Of a stretch of 48,516 nucleotides of DNA, positions 1-9,245 are shown piece after piece. A model generated the notes under the pieces. It saw only the letters and a program-made list of their open reading frames with translations. It did no database searches and was not told the origin of the DNA. Positions within the stretch are counted from its first letter, which is position 1; each line of letters opens with the position of its first letter. The DNA comes from Clostridiales bacterium (lineage in GTDB: Bacteria > Bacillota > Clostridia > Lachnospirales > WQUN01). The translations under genes and the position numbers were made by a program. The DNA lies in NCBI GenBank assembly GCA_031269465.1, contig JAISZB010000351.1, positions 1 through 48,516 on the forward strand, read 5' to 3'.

Positions 1-84
1 CCCTATGAAGCTTCGCTTCACCACTAAGGATGAAAATATTAAGCCATTTGTGTGTTTGAGGCATGTACAAATGTCCATAAAATG
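1..84 (+). repeat. Repeat B (copy 1), module associated with the MITE family
   Basis: This stretch matches 14516-14582 and the reverse complement of about 34573-34660. Shared blocks include GGTGAAAATATTAAG and ATTTGTGTGTTTGAGGCATG, and copies 1 and 3 share ACAAATGTCCATA. It contains a short hairpin (TTCACC/GGTGAA with small changes). All three copies touch a MITE core, so B seems to be an internal module of a variant element rather than an independent repeat. The copy begins at the window edge and may extend further left. I see no gene in it. Confidence 0.75.
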
Positions 85-208
85 TATTTTCGTACTAAAC
101 TGCCTTTTTTGGAGCTTGAATATACAGCGAGCGCGAAATGAAGATTCGGCGTTTCGCACCATTCAATGGATAATCAACAAAAAAATGAACATTTGATGAA
201 AAGCGGTA
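85..208 (-). mobile_element. MITE copy, left end slightly shortened
   Basis: The palindromic element is recognised by TTTTTTGGAGCTTGA in the left arm, the central TTTCGCACCATTCAATGG, and the terminus GATGAAAAGCGGTA followed by TA. The left terminus lacks the usual CTGA and reads TATTTTCGTAC. It directly adjoins repeat B. Orientation was judged by which arm ends in GCGGTA. Confidence 0.75.
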
Positions 209-1468
209 TAGATTGAGCCGCTTAATGCCCTGGCATCTAAAAAAGCAAAAAAAATGCGCCGCCAATTATAAGGACGCGTTCAAATAACTGCTTCATATGC
301 TGATTGCACCCGAAGGTTCCAAATTCGCGGTCTGTTTATGCAGCTGGCGCAATATGCCGATATCAATAGCGCCTTGAAAGCGGATAATCATGCAAAATCG
401 GTACAATTGGCTGCAAATCTATATATGAAACCGCCTAGGAGCATATGACTGCAAATCAGCAGCGATTTTAAGGCGGAAACATCCCTTGAAACTGCAATCC
501 GAGCCTTGATTTTTGATTGCCTACTTGCGCGAGCTATACTGATTGGCGCCAAAAGGTTCCGATTTTAACGGATTATGAGCTGGAAATGCAGATATCGGCG
601 TTACACGACTTGAAAGTGGAAAGTCAGCCGTTAAAATCGGTTTCATATGATTGCAAATCAGTATAAATTAAAGAGCATCATGACCGCAATCCTAATATAA
701 TGATAAAGGAGGCGCGCTGCTTGAAAGCACAATTATGCATACGCTATCAAGGCGCGAAAGTCTGCTAAACTTTGAAAACTTTATAATAATTTCGCAATTA
801 AAATGCAGTCAATCAATGGCTGGATTTCTTTCGCTGCATGCTCTTGAATTGAAATCATTTTCTTGCGCTGGCTTTATCGACTCTGCGCCCATTTTCAACA
901 TTATATCCAAAATTTCGCTTAAAATTGCAGTATGGGCATAAGCCGCCTTTGGCTAGAAAAGGCGGCTGGCGAGCAAGATTGATCTTCATCAAAGTAAAGG
1001 GTATGCTGCAATGCTTAATTATGCCGGCGGGCAGTAGAATGAAGCTGATTATAGAACCTTGCCGCATTGATGCGCAGCTCTGCTGCATTGATGCGCATTC
1101 AAATGCATCTGTTTTAGGGCTTGGCTGTCCACTGGCGTTGATATTCTTAATGCGTGAAATAAGCGCTTTCACAGTGCGAAATGCGGGTCTTTAAATTTAT
1201 CTGGGCAAAAAATAAGAATGCATTGTAAGAACCTTGTAAAATCAGCGCTTGAGTCATTGGATGCAGGGCAGTACCCACTAGAGTTTAATGATCCCGAAAT
1301 GCCAGCATCAATCGCGCTCGCTGTACTTCAAAGCTTGAATAGAGAGATTTTCATATTCAATGCGCCATATACAACCGATGAGCAGTCAAACGCGCGGATT
1401 TCTCGGCCTGATCATCCACTTTAGCTCTTAATGGCCAAAATCAGAGCTTCCAAATGCGCATCTGATAT
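209..1468. other. Gene-poor spacer with decayed repeat fragments
   Basis: I find no convincing gene in these 1.26 kb. Short open frames lack ribosome sites and consist partly of repeat sequence. Near 1125-1195 there is a fragment (CTGTCCACTGGCG, then ATTCTTAA-TGCGTGAA and a GCGAAATGC core) that recurs at 4358-4425, which looks like an old MITE variant. The 3' end of the minus-strand glgP lies to the right. I see no clear terminator for it. Confidence 0.6.
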
Positions 1469-3931
1469 TTAGACGGACTTTATCGGAATCTGCTTCAGAT
1501 CCCAAATTTCCTCAGCGTATTGGCGGATGGTTCTGTCGCTGGAGAACTTTCCTGAGTTCGCGATGTTTATGAGAGCCATGCGAGCCCATTTTTCCTTGTC
1601 CCTATAAGCTTCATTGACTCTTGACTGAGCCTCTTTGTAGCTGTCGAAATCCTTAAGTATATAATATTCATCCGGCCTTCCCCCGTAGCCGTTTAGCATC
1701 GCCTCATAGAGCTCGCGGAATACATCGGGCTCCTTGGGGGATAAAGTGCCGTTTATGAGCTGGATCAGGACTTGGCGGATGCTGGAGTTCAAGTTGTAAA
1801 GATCCCAAGGCTTGTATGTGCCCGCTTTGGTGAGGTTTATCGCCTCTTCAGCAGTCATGCCGAAGATGAAGATGTTTTCGGCGCCTACCTCCTCGAGAAT
1901 TTCCACGTTTGCGCCGTCCAGGGTTCCTATGGTGAGGGCTCCGTTGAGCATGAACTTCATATTTCCCGTACCGGACGCTTCCTTGCCTGCAGTGGAGATC
2001 TGCTCGCTTACATCAGCGGCGGGTATCAGCTTCTCTGCCAGGGAGACTCTGTAGTTCTCCATGAAGAGGACTTTTATCCGGCCGTCGATGTCCTTGTCGT
2101 TGTTTACTAAATCCGCCGCGCTGTTTATGAGCTTGATTATGAGCTTGGCCCTGCGGTAGCTTGCAGCGGCTTTAGCGCCGAATATGAACGTGCGAGGCTC
2201 TATGTCGAATCCTGGATTGAGCTTTAAGGCGTTGTAGAGATCCAGGATGTAAAAGACATTCATGAGCTGGCGCTTGTACTCGTGAAGCCTCTTGACCTGG
2301 ATGTCGAAAATGCTTTCAGGATCAACCTGAACGCCCTTGAGATCGTGGATGTAGTTGGAGAGCTGAATCTTCTTGGCTTTTTTAACTGCCATGAACTTAT
2401 CCTGGAAGGATTTGTCCGCAGCTAAAGGCTCCAGCTTTTTAAGCTCATCAAGGTTTTTAATCCAGCCGTCCCCGATGGCGTTTGTTATCAGGGAGGCGAG
2501 ATCCTGGTTCGCGTAAGCCAGCCAGCGCCTTTGGGTTATGCCGTTGGTTTTGTTGTTGAATTTCTCGGGATAAATTTCATAGAAGTCCTTGAGCTCCTGA
2601 GTCTTAAGTATTTCTGTGTGTATTGCGGCGACTCCGTTTACGGAGTGGCTCCCAACGATTGCAAGATACGCCATCCTGATTTGGCCGTCCGCTATTATGG
2701 CCATCCTGCGGATTTTTTCCGGAGCGTTTCCATAGCGGTCTATGAGCTTGGCGCAGAATCGCTTGTTTATCTCTTCGACAATCATGTAGATTCGGGGCAG
2801 AAGCCTGCTAAAAAGCTCGATGGGCCACTTTTCAAGAGCTTCGGACATTATGGTGTGGTTTGTGTATGAGCAGACCTTTCTGGTTATCTCCCATGCCAGA
2901 TCCCACTCTATCCAGTACTCGTCAAGCATCAGGCGCATCAGCTCAGCCACGGCTACGGTTGGATGGGTGTCGTTGAGCTGAAACTGAACTTTTTCAGGAA
3001 GGAGGCGCCAGTCGGTATGTTTGGATGAAAAATGCTGAAGCACGCGCTGCAGGGTGGCCGATATAAAGAAATACTGCTGCTTTAGGCGAAGCTCTTTTCC
3101 CGCTATGAACTCATCTGCGGGGTATAGGACCTCGGAGAGGACGTTTGCCAGGTTTTGATCCTCAAGAGCGCGGGCATAGTTGCCTTCATTGAAAGCCTTG
3201 AGATCAAAGCGGTTTTTCGCCTCCGCGTCCCAGAGCCTCAAAGTGTTTACGGTGTTTGTGCTGTAGCCCAGTATCGGGTAGTCGTAGGGTATGGCGAGGA
3301 CGGAGGAGCAGTTTTCCACTCTGAATCTGTACCTTCCGTCTTCCTGCTTGTATGTCGCGACGTTTCCGAAAAACTTGATCTCTTGCGCGTACTCGTTTCT
3401 CTTGACGCCCCAGGCATCTCCATTTTCTAGCCAATTGTCCGGACGCTCGACCTGGCATCCGTTTTCTATCTTCTGCTCGAAGATTCCATAATGATACCTG
3501 ATCCCGCAGCCATAGGCAGGATAGTCAAGGGTTGAAAGGGAGTCGAGGAAACATGCGGCGAGGCGGCCAAGGCCTCCGTTGCCGAGGCCCGGATCGCTTT
3601 CGGCTTCTTCAATCTGGCGGTAGTCTACGCCAAGTTCGCTGAGCGCCTCTGAAATCTCAGCGTACTTGCCGAGATTTATGACCATGTTTCCAAGGAACCG
3701 TCCCATGAGAAACTCCATGGATAGGTAGTATACGACTTTTACATCCTGATCATTGTAGGTCTTGTGGGTGTCGTACCATTTGTCTGAGACGATGTCTTTT
3801 ATTGCGAACGCGACCGCATGATAGAGCTGCTGCAAAGACGCAGTGCTGATGCTCTGGCGGTAGGAAGTCCTGATGAAGGCTGTGACGCGTTCCTTCATCT
3901 CTTCTTTTGTTATGAGCTGCAAGGGATCCAA
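1469..3931 (-). CDS. glgP: Glycogen/maltodextrin phosphorylase (GT35)
   Basis: Releases glucose-1-phosphate from the ends of cytoplasmic alpha-1,4-glucans using phosphate and pyridoxal phosphate. The 820-residue length is usual for the family. The cofactor region near residue 660 has GTGNMKFMLNGALTIGTLDG, whose Lys is the family's PLP-binding residue. Other family blocks are LGNGGLGRLAACFLDS (glucan/PLP region), QLNDTHPT and KRLHEYKRQLMN. The start is TTG at 3931, supported by AAGGAG eight bases upstream; no ATG fits as well. It stands alone on the minus strand with no other glycogen genes in the window, so its partner genes must lie elsewhere. I see no frameshift or missing motif. The generic phosphorylase call is firm; preference for glycogen or maltodextrin cannot be read from sequence alone. 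Confidence 0.97.
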   Translation of the reverse strand: MDPLQLITKEEMKERVTAFIRTSYRQSISTASLQQLYHAVAFAIKDIVSDKWYDTHKTYNDQDVKVVYYLSMEFLMGRFLGNMVINLGKYAEISEALSELGVDYRQIEEAESDPGLGNGGLGRLAACFLDSLSTLDYPAYGCGIRYHYGIFEQKIENGCQVERPDNWLENGDAWGVKRNEYAQEIKFFGNVATYKQEDGRYRFRVENCSSVLAIPYDYPILGYSTNTVNTLRLWDAEAKNRFDLKAFNEGNYARALEDQNLANVLSEVLYPADEFIAGKELRLKQQYFFISATLQRVLQHFSSKHTDWRLLPEKVQFQLNDTHPTVAVAELMRLMLDEYWIEWDLAWEITRKVCSYTNHTIMSEALEKWPIELFSRLLPRIYMIVEEINKRFCAKLIDRYGNAPEKIRRMAIIADGQIRMAYLAIVGSHSVNGVAAIHTEILKTQELKDFYEIYPEKFNNKTNGITQRRWLAYANQDLASLITNAIGDGWIKNLDELKKLEPLAADKSFQDKFMAVKKAKKIQLSNYIHDLKGVQVDPESIFDIQVKRLHEYKRQLMNVFYILDLYNALKLNPGFDIEPRTFIFGAKAAASYRRAKLIIKLINSAADLVNNDKDIDGRIKVLFMENYRVSLAEKLIPAADVSEQISTAGKEASGTGNMKFMLNGALTIGTLDGANVEILEEVGAENIFIFGMTAEEAINLTKAGTYKPWDLYNLNSSIRQVLIQLINGTLSPKEPDVFRELYEAMLNGYGGRPDEYYILKDFDSYKEAQSRVNEAYRDKEKWARMALINIANSGKFSSDRTIRQYAEEIWDLKQIPIKSV

Positions 3932-4801
3932 TTGACTCGCTCCTTATCTGCGCGGCGCTTAATCGGCGGGAAAATGGATGGGCGCCGTTCTCAAGCAATT
4001 CCCGATAATCGGCCGCAGGCGCTTCGAAATTTCCTGAGTACTGAGAGTTTATCCGTAAATAAGGCGAAAAGCGAATTGCAGGCGGCTCGGAATAAGTTCC
4101 GCCTATGTGAGGATAAGCTCTTGAGGCGCGCTATGAAAAATCAAATGCCGGGCGCTGCAGTATGCTTTGCGCGTCGGAAAGCTCCGACCCCAATATCGGC
4201 GCGTTTTACAGGGCGTCGGCATATTCGTTCAGGCTCAAATAAAGCTTAAGCGCGCTGTGAAATACAGGGCGCCTCGCCTAAGACGCCGGGCATTCAAGTG
4301 ATTCGCCCTCGCGCTTTATACCGACGATTTGCAGCAACAGCGCCTGTTAATAGCTTTTCTGTCCACTGGCGCAGATATTCTTAAATGCGTGAATCCAGCG
4401 CTTTCAAAGCGCGAAATGCCGACATCAATCGCGCTTGCAGTACAGTCAAGCTAAGCCGATTTGCAGTCAAATGCCCCCGATTTTGGAGAATCGCGACTTT
4501 CATATGCAAATCAGTAAAAAACAGGAGCTTTCAGCGCTAATCTCTTCCAAGCGCAAGGGAGCGAAAAACCTTCGTCATTATACTGATTTTCATCTAATGC
4601 TCTTTTTTTGATTGTCCATTGAGCGGTGAGAAATGCAGATTCTGCATTTTGCGCTCGCTGCATAATCAAACTCAAAAAAGGCGATTTTCTATGAAAATCA
4701 GCATATATGCGGCTTGCCATGCCTTATTAAGCGGGTTCTATTCGCCAAGCTGATTCCAGAGGCCCGAAGAGAAAACCGCGGCAATAAGAATCGCATCCCC
4801 G
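3932..4801. other. Spacer between glgP and the cyclophilin gene
   Basis: The glgP 5' region lies at the left end. The rest holds decayed palindromic repeats (about 4358-4530, CTGTCCACTGGCG and GCGAAATGCCGACATC cores) and one better MITE copy at 4581-4703. No coding region is convincing. The 143-residue plus-strand frame starting at 3818 is antisense to glgP and continues into repeats. Confidence 0.6.
4581..4703 (+). mobile_element. MITE copy with TA on both flanks
   Basis: Left end TACTGATTTTCAT, right end ATGAAAATCAGCA. The dinucleotide TA lies immediately outside both ends (4579-4580 and 4704-4705). The arms (TTTTTTTGATTGTCCATTGA against TAATCAAACTCAAAAAA) and the core GAGAAATGCAGATTCTGCATTTTGCG pair along most of the length. 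Diverged but near full length. Confidence 0.75.
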
Positions 4802-5689
4802 CTATTGCTGCGTGTAAGGCTCAAATGTTATCGATTCAATCAGAACATCGGTGAGAGGCTTGTCTTGAGTGGATTCCTCAGTGGAGGTCTCAACGCCTGC
4901 GATGCTGTCAACTGTGTCTAAGCCCTCTATCACCTGCCCAAATACCGTATACTGGAAATCAAGCTGCGGCACTCCGCCTTCCGAGATGTATTTGTCCAAA
5001 ATGCTTAGAGGGAACAGGACTGCTATAGGGATCTTAGTTCCTTCTGCATTCGTGAAAACCACTTGGTTCTGTATATTTTTATACTCTTCCATCTCGGCTT
5101 TCACCTCTTCAGACAAAGCCTTGTTTTGAACGATGAAAAACTGGCTGCCCTGAGAGACGGGATCGCTTGTCCTGGCCATGGATAGCGCCCCTCTCAAGTG
5201 ATGCAGGGACGGAGAGGTTTCCAGCTCGAAAGGCGCGCCGAAGATGCTTTCTCCGCCAGTGCCCGTACCTTCAGGGTCTCCGCCTTGAATCATGAACTCG
5301 TTTATTACTCTGTGGAATATGGTGCCGTTGTAGTATCCCGCCTTGGCATGGGTCTTGAAGTTCTGCACGGCCTTGGGGGCGAGATCCGGGAAGAAGCGAA
5401 GCTTTATGGCACCTAGGGATGTCTGCACAACGGCTATTTCCTCACCCTCGGCGACTGGCTCCAGCTGAGGAAGCTGCATCTCCTCGTATTCGGAGAGATC
5501 TACAGTTTCCGGCTCTGCGGATGGGTCTAGAGTGAGCGCTGCGTCAGTTGACGCCGGAATTTCCGAAGCGGCGGCCTGGCCGGCTTGTCCAACGCACCCT
5601 GAAAGCAGCAAGGCCGACGCTGTCGCGGCCGAGAGGAGCGCTCTTAGGGCATGCATGGTGAAGAGGGATAACTTAAATCTACTTTTCAT
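4802..5689 (-). CDS. Cyclophilin-type peptidyl-prolyl isomerase lipoprotein
   Basis: A surface-anchored proline isomerase, expected to assist folding of exported proteins. The 295-residue product opens with basic residues, a hydrophobic stretch and the lipobox LLSGC with Cys32 as the predicted lipidation site. A short acidic Ala/Glu linker follows, then a cyclophilin domain from about residue 85 (VVQTSLGAIKLRFFPDLAPK). The active-site block FHRVINEFMIQGGDPEGTG and the downstream block GSQFFIVQ are intact. The central part (about 195-235) is longer than in minimal cyclophilins. The start is ATG 5689, with GGAAGGA about 9 bases upstream. Directly upstream lies a three-fold palindrome array (5718-5770) that may control it. 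It is monocistronic. Confidence 0.95.
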   Translation of the reverse strand: MKSRFKLSLFTMHALRALLSAATASALLLSGCVGQAGQAAASEIPASTDAALTLDPSAEPETVDLSEYEEMQLPQLEPVAEGEEIAVVQTSLGAIKLRFFPDLAPKAVQNFKTHAKAGYYNGTIFHRVINEFMIQGGDPEGTGTGGESIFGAPFELETSPSLHHLRGALSMARTSDPVSQGSQFFIVQNKALSEEVKAEMEEYKNIQNQVVFTNAEGTKIPIAVLFPLSILDKYISEGGVPQLDFQYTVFGQVIEGLDTVDSIAGVETSTEESTQDKPLTDVLIESITFEPYTQQ

Positions 5690-5717
5690 TCCTAAATTCC
5701 TTCCTATCTGTTTTAGG

Positions 5718-5770
5718 GGTTAAAAGAACCCGCAGTTGGTTCATGGAACCAGTTGAGGGTTCAAAGAACC
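5718..5770. promoter_or_regulatory. Three phased GGTT-N5-AACC palindromes upstream of the cyclophilin gene
   Basis: Three 13-bp inverted repeats GGTTaaaagAACC, GGTTcatggAACC and GGTTcaaagAACC start at 5718, 5738 and 5758, an exact 20-bp period, about two helical turns. They lie 29-81 bases upstream of the ATG at 5689. The regular phase places all three half-site pairs on one DNA face, as expected for cooperative protein binding. Alternatively, the RNA could form three very short stems. No matching array is seen elsewhere in the window. Confidence 0.55.
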
Positions 5771-7442
5771 GGAGTTGCCTGAATCTCTGAGAACGCTGAT
5801 GAGTCAAAAAAACGCGAAATGCCGATTCGGATATGCCGATGCGCCGCTGAACCCGCCGGTTTCGGAGCGTGATTATCTTTTTCAAGGTGCGAAATGCCGA
5901 TTTCGGCATTTTGCACTCGCTGTACAGCCAGCTCCAAAATCTGAACTTTCATATGCGCATGAGCGCCAGATCATGCCTCAACCGCTTTTTCGAACCAGAC
6001 GGGCAGGCCGAGCGCCGCTCAGTCAAGCCAATCCCGCCCTGAGCTAAGCATTCTCGGAGCTTTTCAGGCCATGCAGCCGCTTTGAAGCCTGCAGTCCTCG
6101 CGGGCGATTATACGGATGCGCGTCAGCGATTCTTGAGTTGGATTGGATTAAGAAGAGGCTTAGCGGACAATCCAGCTTAAAAATCTGCGCTTTTGAATGC
6201 GCATAAGTATAACTTTTATATACAGATCGAGGGCTTAAAGCAAAATTTCCATGCGGCCGGACGGCAGAATCGAACCCGCTTTAGAAATCTTCCTTGGCAA
6301 TTCCAAGGCTTGCGCTTGCATGAAACTGAATAATAGCCGATTGCCCGCAAGAATGTTCTTAAATGCGCTCTGACCATCGCCCCATCGCCCGCATAGGGGC
6401 AGGGAGGGCTTGAATGCCGATTTGCAGTCAATTGCCTATTTTGGAGCTTGATGCAGCAAGCTAACATAGGAACTTTCATAAGCACATCAGTTTTGCTCGT
6501 CATTTGGGGTTTATAGGCTTTTAAGCTCATTTAACAATATCCGCGCCGGCTCGCGCGGATTTAAGGCGGCATTAAAAGTGCGCAGACTAAAGTATAACAC
6601 AGCATTAATATTTCTGTAAACTGATCAAGCCGCATCCAGAAGGGGTATGCGGCGCCCGCTGCGGGTTGCGCCCTTGGGCGCGCTTTGACGGCCGCTTTCT
6701 TTATAATGCGCCAAAGGGGGATAATATATGACTTGAAAAACGCGCGCGGAAGGTTATATTTACTTTCACGGAACAATAGACATATTAGGGGGCTTGAGGG
6801 CGCGCAGGCTAATTTGAGCTACCAAAGCGCGCGCCGCTTATTTAGAGCTTATAGGCCCATATATGCTGATTTGCATATGAACAGCTTGTTTTAAAGCCTG
6901 TTTTAAAGCCTGAGCGCACAGGTCTCTATGCGCCTATTTTGGAGCTTGACACAGCCTTTCCGCAAGATCTGAGCATTATAATGCGCGCCGCATAGGATGC
7001 ATTCAACCAAGCCGCTGGCGCGGCATGCTCAAGCCGCCTTTGAACGCGTCCAAGCCGCCAAGCCAAGAGTTGCGGCCTTCGTTGCAGATGGATATCAGTT
7101 TTTGCCTTTAAAACCAGGAAAACTCTTTAATATGAATAAAGTTTGAACAAAGTTTGAATAAAGTTTGAATAAAACGCAGGCTGATATTATTTATTCATAA
7201 AATCACAAAAATGTAACAGGATTGTTATTGCAATATCTGCATCAAGAAATGTACAATTATACTTAGGCGCTTGTTATGCCGCTTTTGCTTTCAAGTTAAA
7301 AAAGCCGCATAAAGCGCAGGATGTTTTACTCGACGCTTTGACTAAACTCTTTCTGAGCGCTTGCTGCGCCGTCTATTGCTTGGGATCCAAGAGATATTTT
7401 CTCGTTGCGGGAGCTTTCGCCACTTAATGGGAGGTGATTCAT
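5771..7442. other. 1.7-kb spacer, mostly repeat debris
   Basis: Contains a decayed MITE around 5860-5960 (core GTGCGAAATGCCGATTTCGGC and GCACTCGCTGTA). Further fragments lie near 6340-6480 (ATTCTTAAATGCGC, TTTTGGAGCTTGATGCA) and 6930-6950. At 7134-7176 there is a run of 11-bp units (GAATAAAGTTT, four imperfect copies, one helical turn each). A possible promoter for the gene at 7443 is TTGCAA (7228-7233), 18 bases, TACAAT (7252-7257). I find no gene with a ribosome site and family features. Confidence 0.55.
7134..7176 (+). repeat. Tandem 11-bp repeat (GAATAAAGTTT)x4
   Basis: Units at 7134, 7145 (GAACAAAGTTT), 7156 and 7167 (last unit degenerates to GAATAAAACG). The period matches one DNA turn, so A-tracts would fall on the same face. 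It lies about 60-90 bp upstream of a possible -35 box at 7228, where it could bend DNA or bind a regulator. This is inference only. Confidence 0.6.
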
Positions 7443-8486
7443 CTGAAAAAAGCATTATTCATGCAGCTGGCAGTTTTACTATGCATAATATTAACCCTTC
7501 CAGCTATGGCCTCCGACAAAATATCCAGAAATATCAAGTTGAAGTCCAGCTCTGTATCAAAGGTGGCAAAAAGCGAAATCGAAGGCAGCCCTGATTTCCT
7601 CCATGAGAAGAAACTGGCTTCTCGCGAGGAAGGAGTGGAGATTAAAGGGGCGTTGCCGATGGTTTACAACCTGTCTATCGAAGTCGAGATAAACGAGAGG
7701 ATCGAGTCCGTTTACAAGCAGAAAGTCGCTTCAGCCAAGGAAAGCAAAGCCAGGACTGTAGCCTTCGACTATAACTACGAAGAATCGCGGGGCGTCTCAA
7801 GCATCGTCTTGTACACAACGACATCCACGGCGACCCTGAAGCAGGAGGTTGACTCGTTCAACTTCAACGCGGCTGAGGGGCGGTTTGTAGCCGTAAACGA
7901 TATACTGCACCCAAACGGGCTTCAGCTGGCCAATAAAATAATTTCAGCCGAGGTCAAGGGCAACCCTGACAGATACTACCCGAATTTTCCCGGACTGCAA
8001 GAGGATGACGCCTTCAAAGTTGTAAATGGCGACATTGCGTTCATGTTCGACGCATTTCAGATAGCGCCGGGATCAGAGGGGATAATGCAGTTTAATGTCG
8101 CAATTGACGATGTAGTTACCATTGCCATCAGAAAGAATTCGGACTACTGGATCAAGGAGCAGAACTACAGCCTGAAGATGGTTCCGCTTAGAAGCGTATG
8201 CACGGCCTTGGGCTATGTCGTTGGATGGAGTTCAGCTGACAAGAAGATTACCGTGGGGTGGCCCGGAGATTCTACGAGCATTCTAATAAGCATCGACAAA
8301 AACGACTACACGATAACCAAAAGCGCGTCTCTCGAAAAAGCCGCGAAAAGATCCCTTGAGGCCAGCCCTGAGCTGGTAGCTGGAATCACTTACGTCCCCA
8401 TATCTTTTTTTGACCAGCTTTTAGACAGAGTAGCCTTCAGCGTGGACGAATATGAAAATGTAATCTTTTCTTCCTATAAAGGATAA
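7443..8486 (+). CDS. Secreted DUF3298 / copper-amine-oxidase stalk-domain protein
   Basis: An exported protein of unknown function. From residue 1 it reads MKKALFMQLAVLLCIILTLP then AMA, a typical cleavable signal peptide. Residues about 75-230 resemble the DUF3298/DUF4163 fold found in RsiV and PdaC-like proteins (LSIEVEINERIESVYKQKV, VNDILHPNGLQLANKII). Residues about 250-345 match the copper amine oxidase N-terminal stalk domain (MVPLRSVCTALGYVVGWSS, KKITVGW, TYVPISFFDQLL). The start is unusual: GGGAGGTGAT sits ideally for a CTG codon at 7443. GTG at 7434 lies inside that ribosome site and ATG 7461 would cut into the signal peptide. It stands alone. A role in envelope sensing or peptidoglycan contact is plausible but unproven. 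Confidence 0.85.
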   Translation: MKKALFMQLAVLLCIILTLPAMASDKISRNIKLKSSSVSKVAKSEIEGSPDFLHEKKLASREEGVEIKGALPMVYNLSIEVEINERIESVYKQKVASAKESKARTVAFDYNYEESRGVSSIVLYTTTSTATLKQEVDSFNFNAAEGRFVAVNDILHPNGLQLANKIISAEVKGNPDRYYPNFPGLQEDDAFKVVNGDIAFMFDAFQIAPGSEGIMQFNVAIDDVVTIAIRKNSDYWIKEQNYSLKMVPLRSVCTALGYVVGWSSADKKITVGWPGDSTSILISIDKNDYTITKSASLEKAAKRSLEASPELVAGITYVPISFFDQLLDRVAFSVDEYENVIFSSYKG

Positions 8487-8763
8487 CCAACGTTAAAAAT
8501 GCTGATTGCATATGAAATAGCCTATTTTGCAGCGCAGCTTTTAGGGATGTGGAAGTTGCGCTATGCCTGCGATAGGCGCGCATGCTGATTTGCATGTGAA
8601 CATTCCTGTAGGAGCTTGGCGCTGCAGCGGCTGCATGGATTATCAGGCTCCAAAATAGGCGCATTCGCCTGCAAATCGGCACGAATGGATAAAGGCTTTC
8701 CGGCTTCCGGAAGGCCTTTCGGCATTTTGGAAAAGCGCAGGGCGCTCCGGCGCAGACATGCGC

Positions 8764-8814
8764 TTGGCGATGCCATGCACCTGGCGATGCCATGCACCAG
8801 GCAATGCCGCGCTG
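8764..8814 (+). repeat. 17-bp tandem repeat, 2.8 copies
   Basis: Units TTGGCGATGCCATGCAC (8764), CTGGCGATGCCATGCAC (8781) and a degenerate CAGGCAATGCCGCGCTG (8798). The first two differ by one base, so the duplication looks recent. No coding role was seen. Confidence 0.7.
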
Positions 8815-9096
8815 GATGAACATCCGCTCACAAGTATATCAGAAGCGCGTAAAAAAAGCCACATCTTTAATTGACGTCCGCATGTAAATTCCTTTGGCAT
8901 CTCCAGGGCGTCAGCCAGCGAGAAGGGCGCGGATATGAAAAAAGATTCATAAAGCGCTCGCTTCCCGCTTTTCCTTTGACAAAACGGTCATGGGAATTTA
9001 TACTGTTTGCAAGAGGAAGACACTTGATTATTTGAAGATATCAAGCGCTTGGGATAAATCCAGGCGCTGGAATCCCATCGGTGCTCAGGTGCGATT

Positions 9097-9227
9097 TACC
9101 AATGCTTATTTTCAAAGGGAATTATCTTTTTCAGCATGATTATACAGCGAGTGCGATTGGTATCGGCACTTCACGCCGCTCAGTGGACAGTCAACAAAAA
9201 AAGAACATTGGATGGAAATCTGTACAG
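9097..9227 (+). mobile_element. Decayed MITE copy abutting the URO-D-like gene
   Basis: It keeps the family order: ATTTTCAAAGGGAATTA, ATTATACAGCGAGTGCG, GTATCGGCACTTCACGCC, CAATGGACAGTC-like TCAGTGGACAGTCAAC, AAAAAAGAACATT and GGAAATCTGTA. The right end lies just before the AAAGGAG of the next gene, so the element may form the 5' part of that transcript. Confidence 0.6.
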
Positions 9228-9245
9228 CAAAGGAGCGCTAATTAC

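Larger units (their letters stand above)
8487..9245. other. Spacer with a tandem repeat and a MITE remnant
   Basis: No gene is supported. About 8764-8814 has a 17-bp unit repeated 2.8 times (CTGGCGATGCCATGCAC). About 9097-9227 is a decayed MITE (TTTTTCAGCATGATTATACAGCGAGTGCG and so on; arms and terminus GGAAATCTGTA) lying immediately before the ribosome site of the next gene. Its open frame runs in phase into that gene and falsely lengthens it. Confidence 0.6.

Noticed and set aside
6250..6300. tRNA-like T-arm on the minus strand (GGTTCGATTC)
   Set aside because: The flanking five bases do not pair, and no acceptor or anticodon arm can be drawn.
9081..9245. N-terminal extension of the URO-D-like protein
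   Set aside because: These 55 codons are MITE sequence that happens to lack stops; the ribosome site and family length support ATG 9246.
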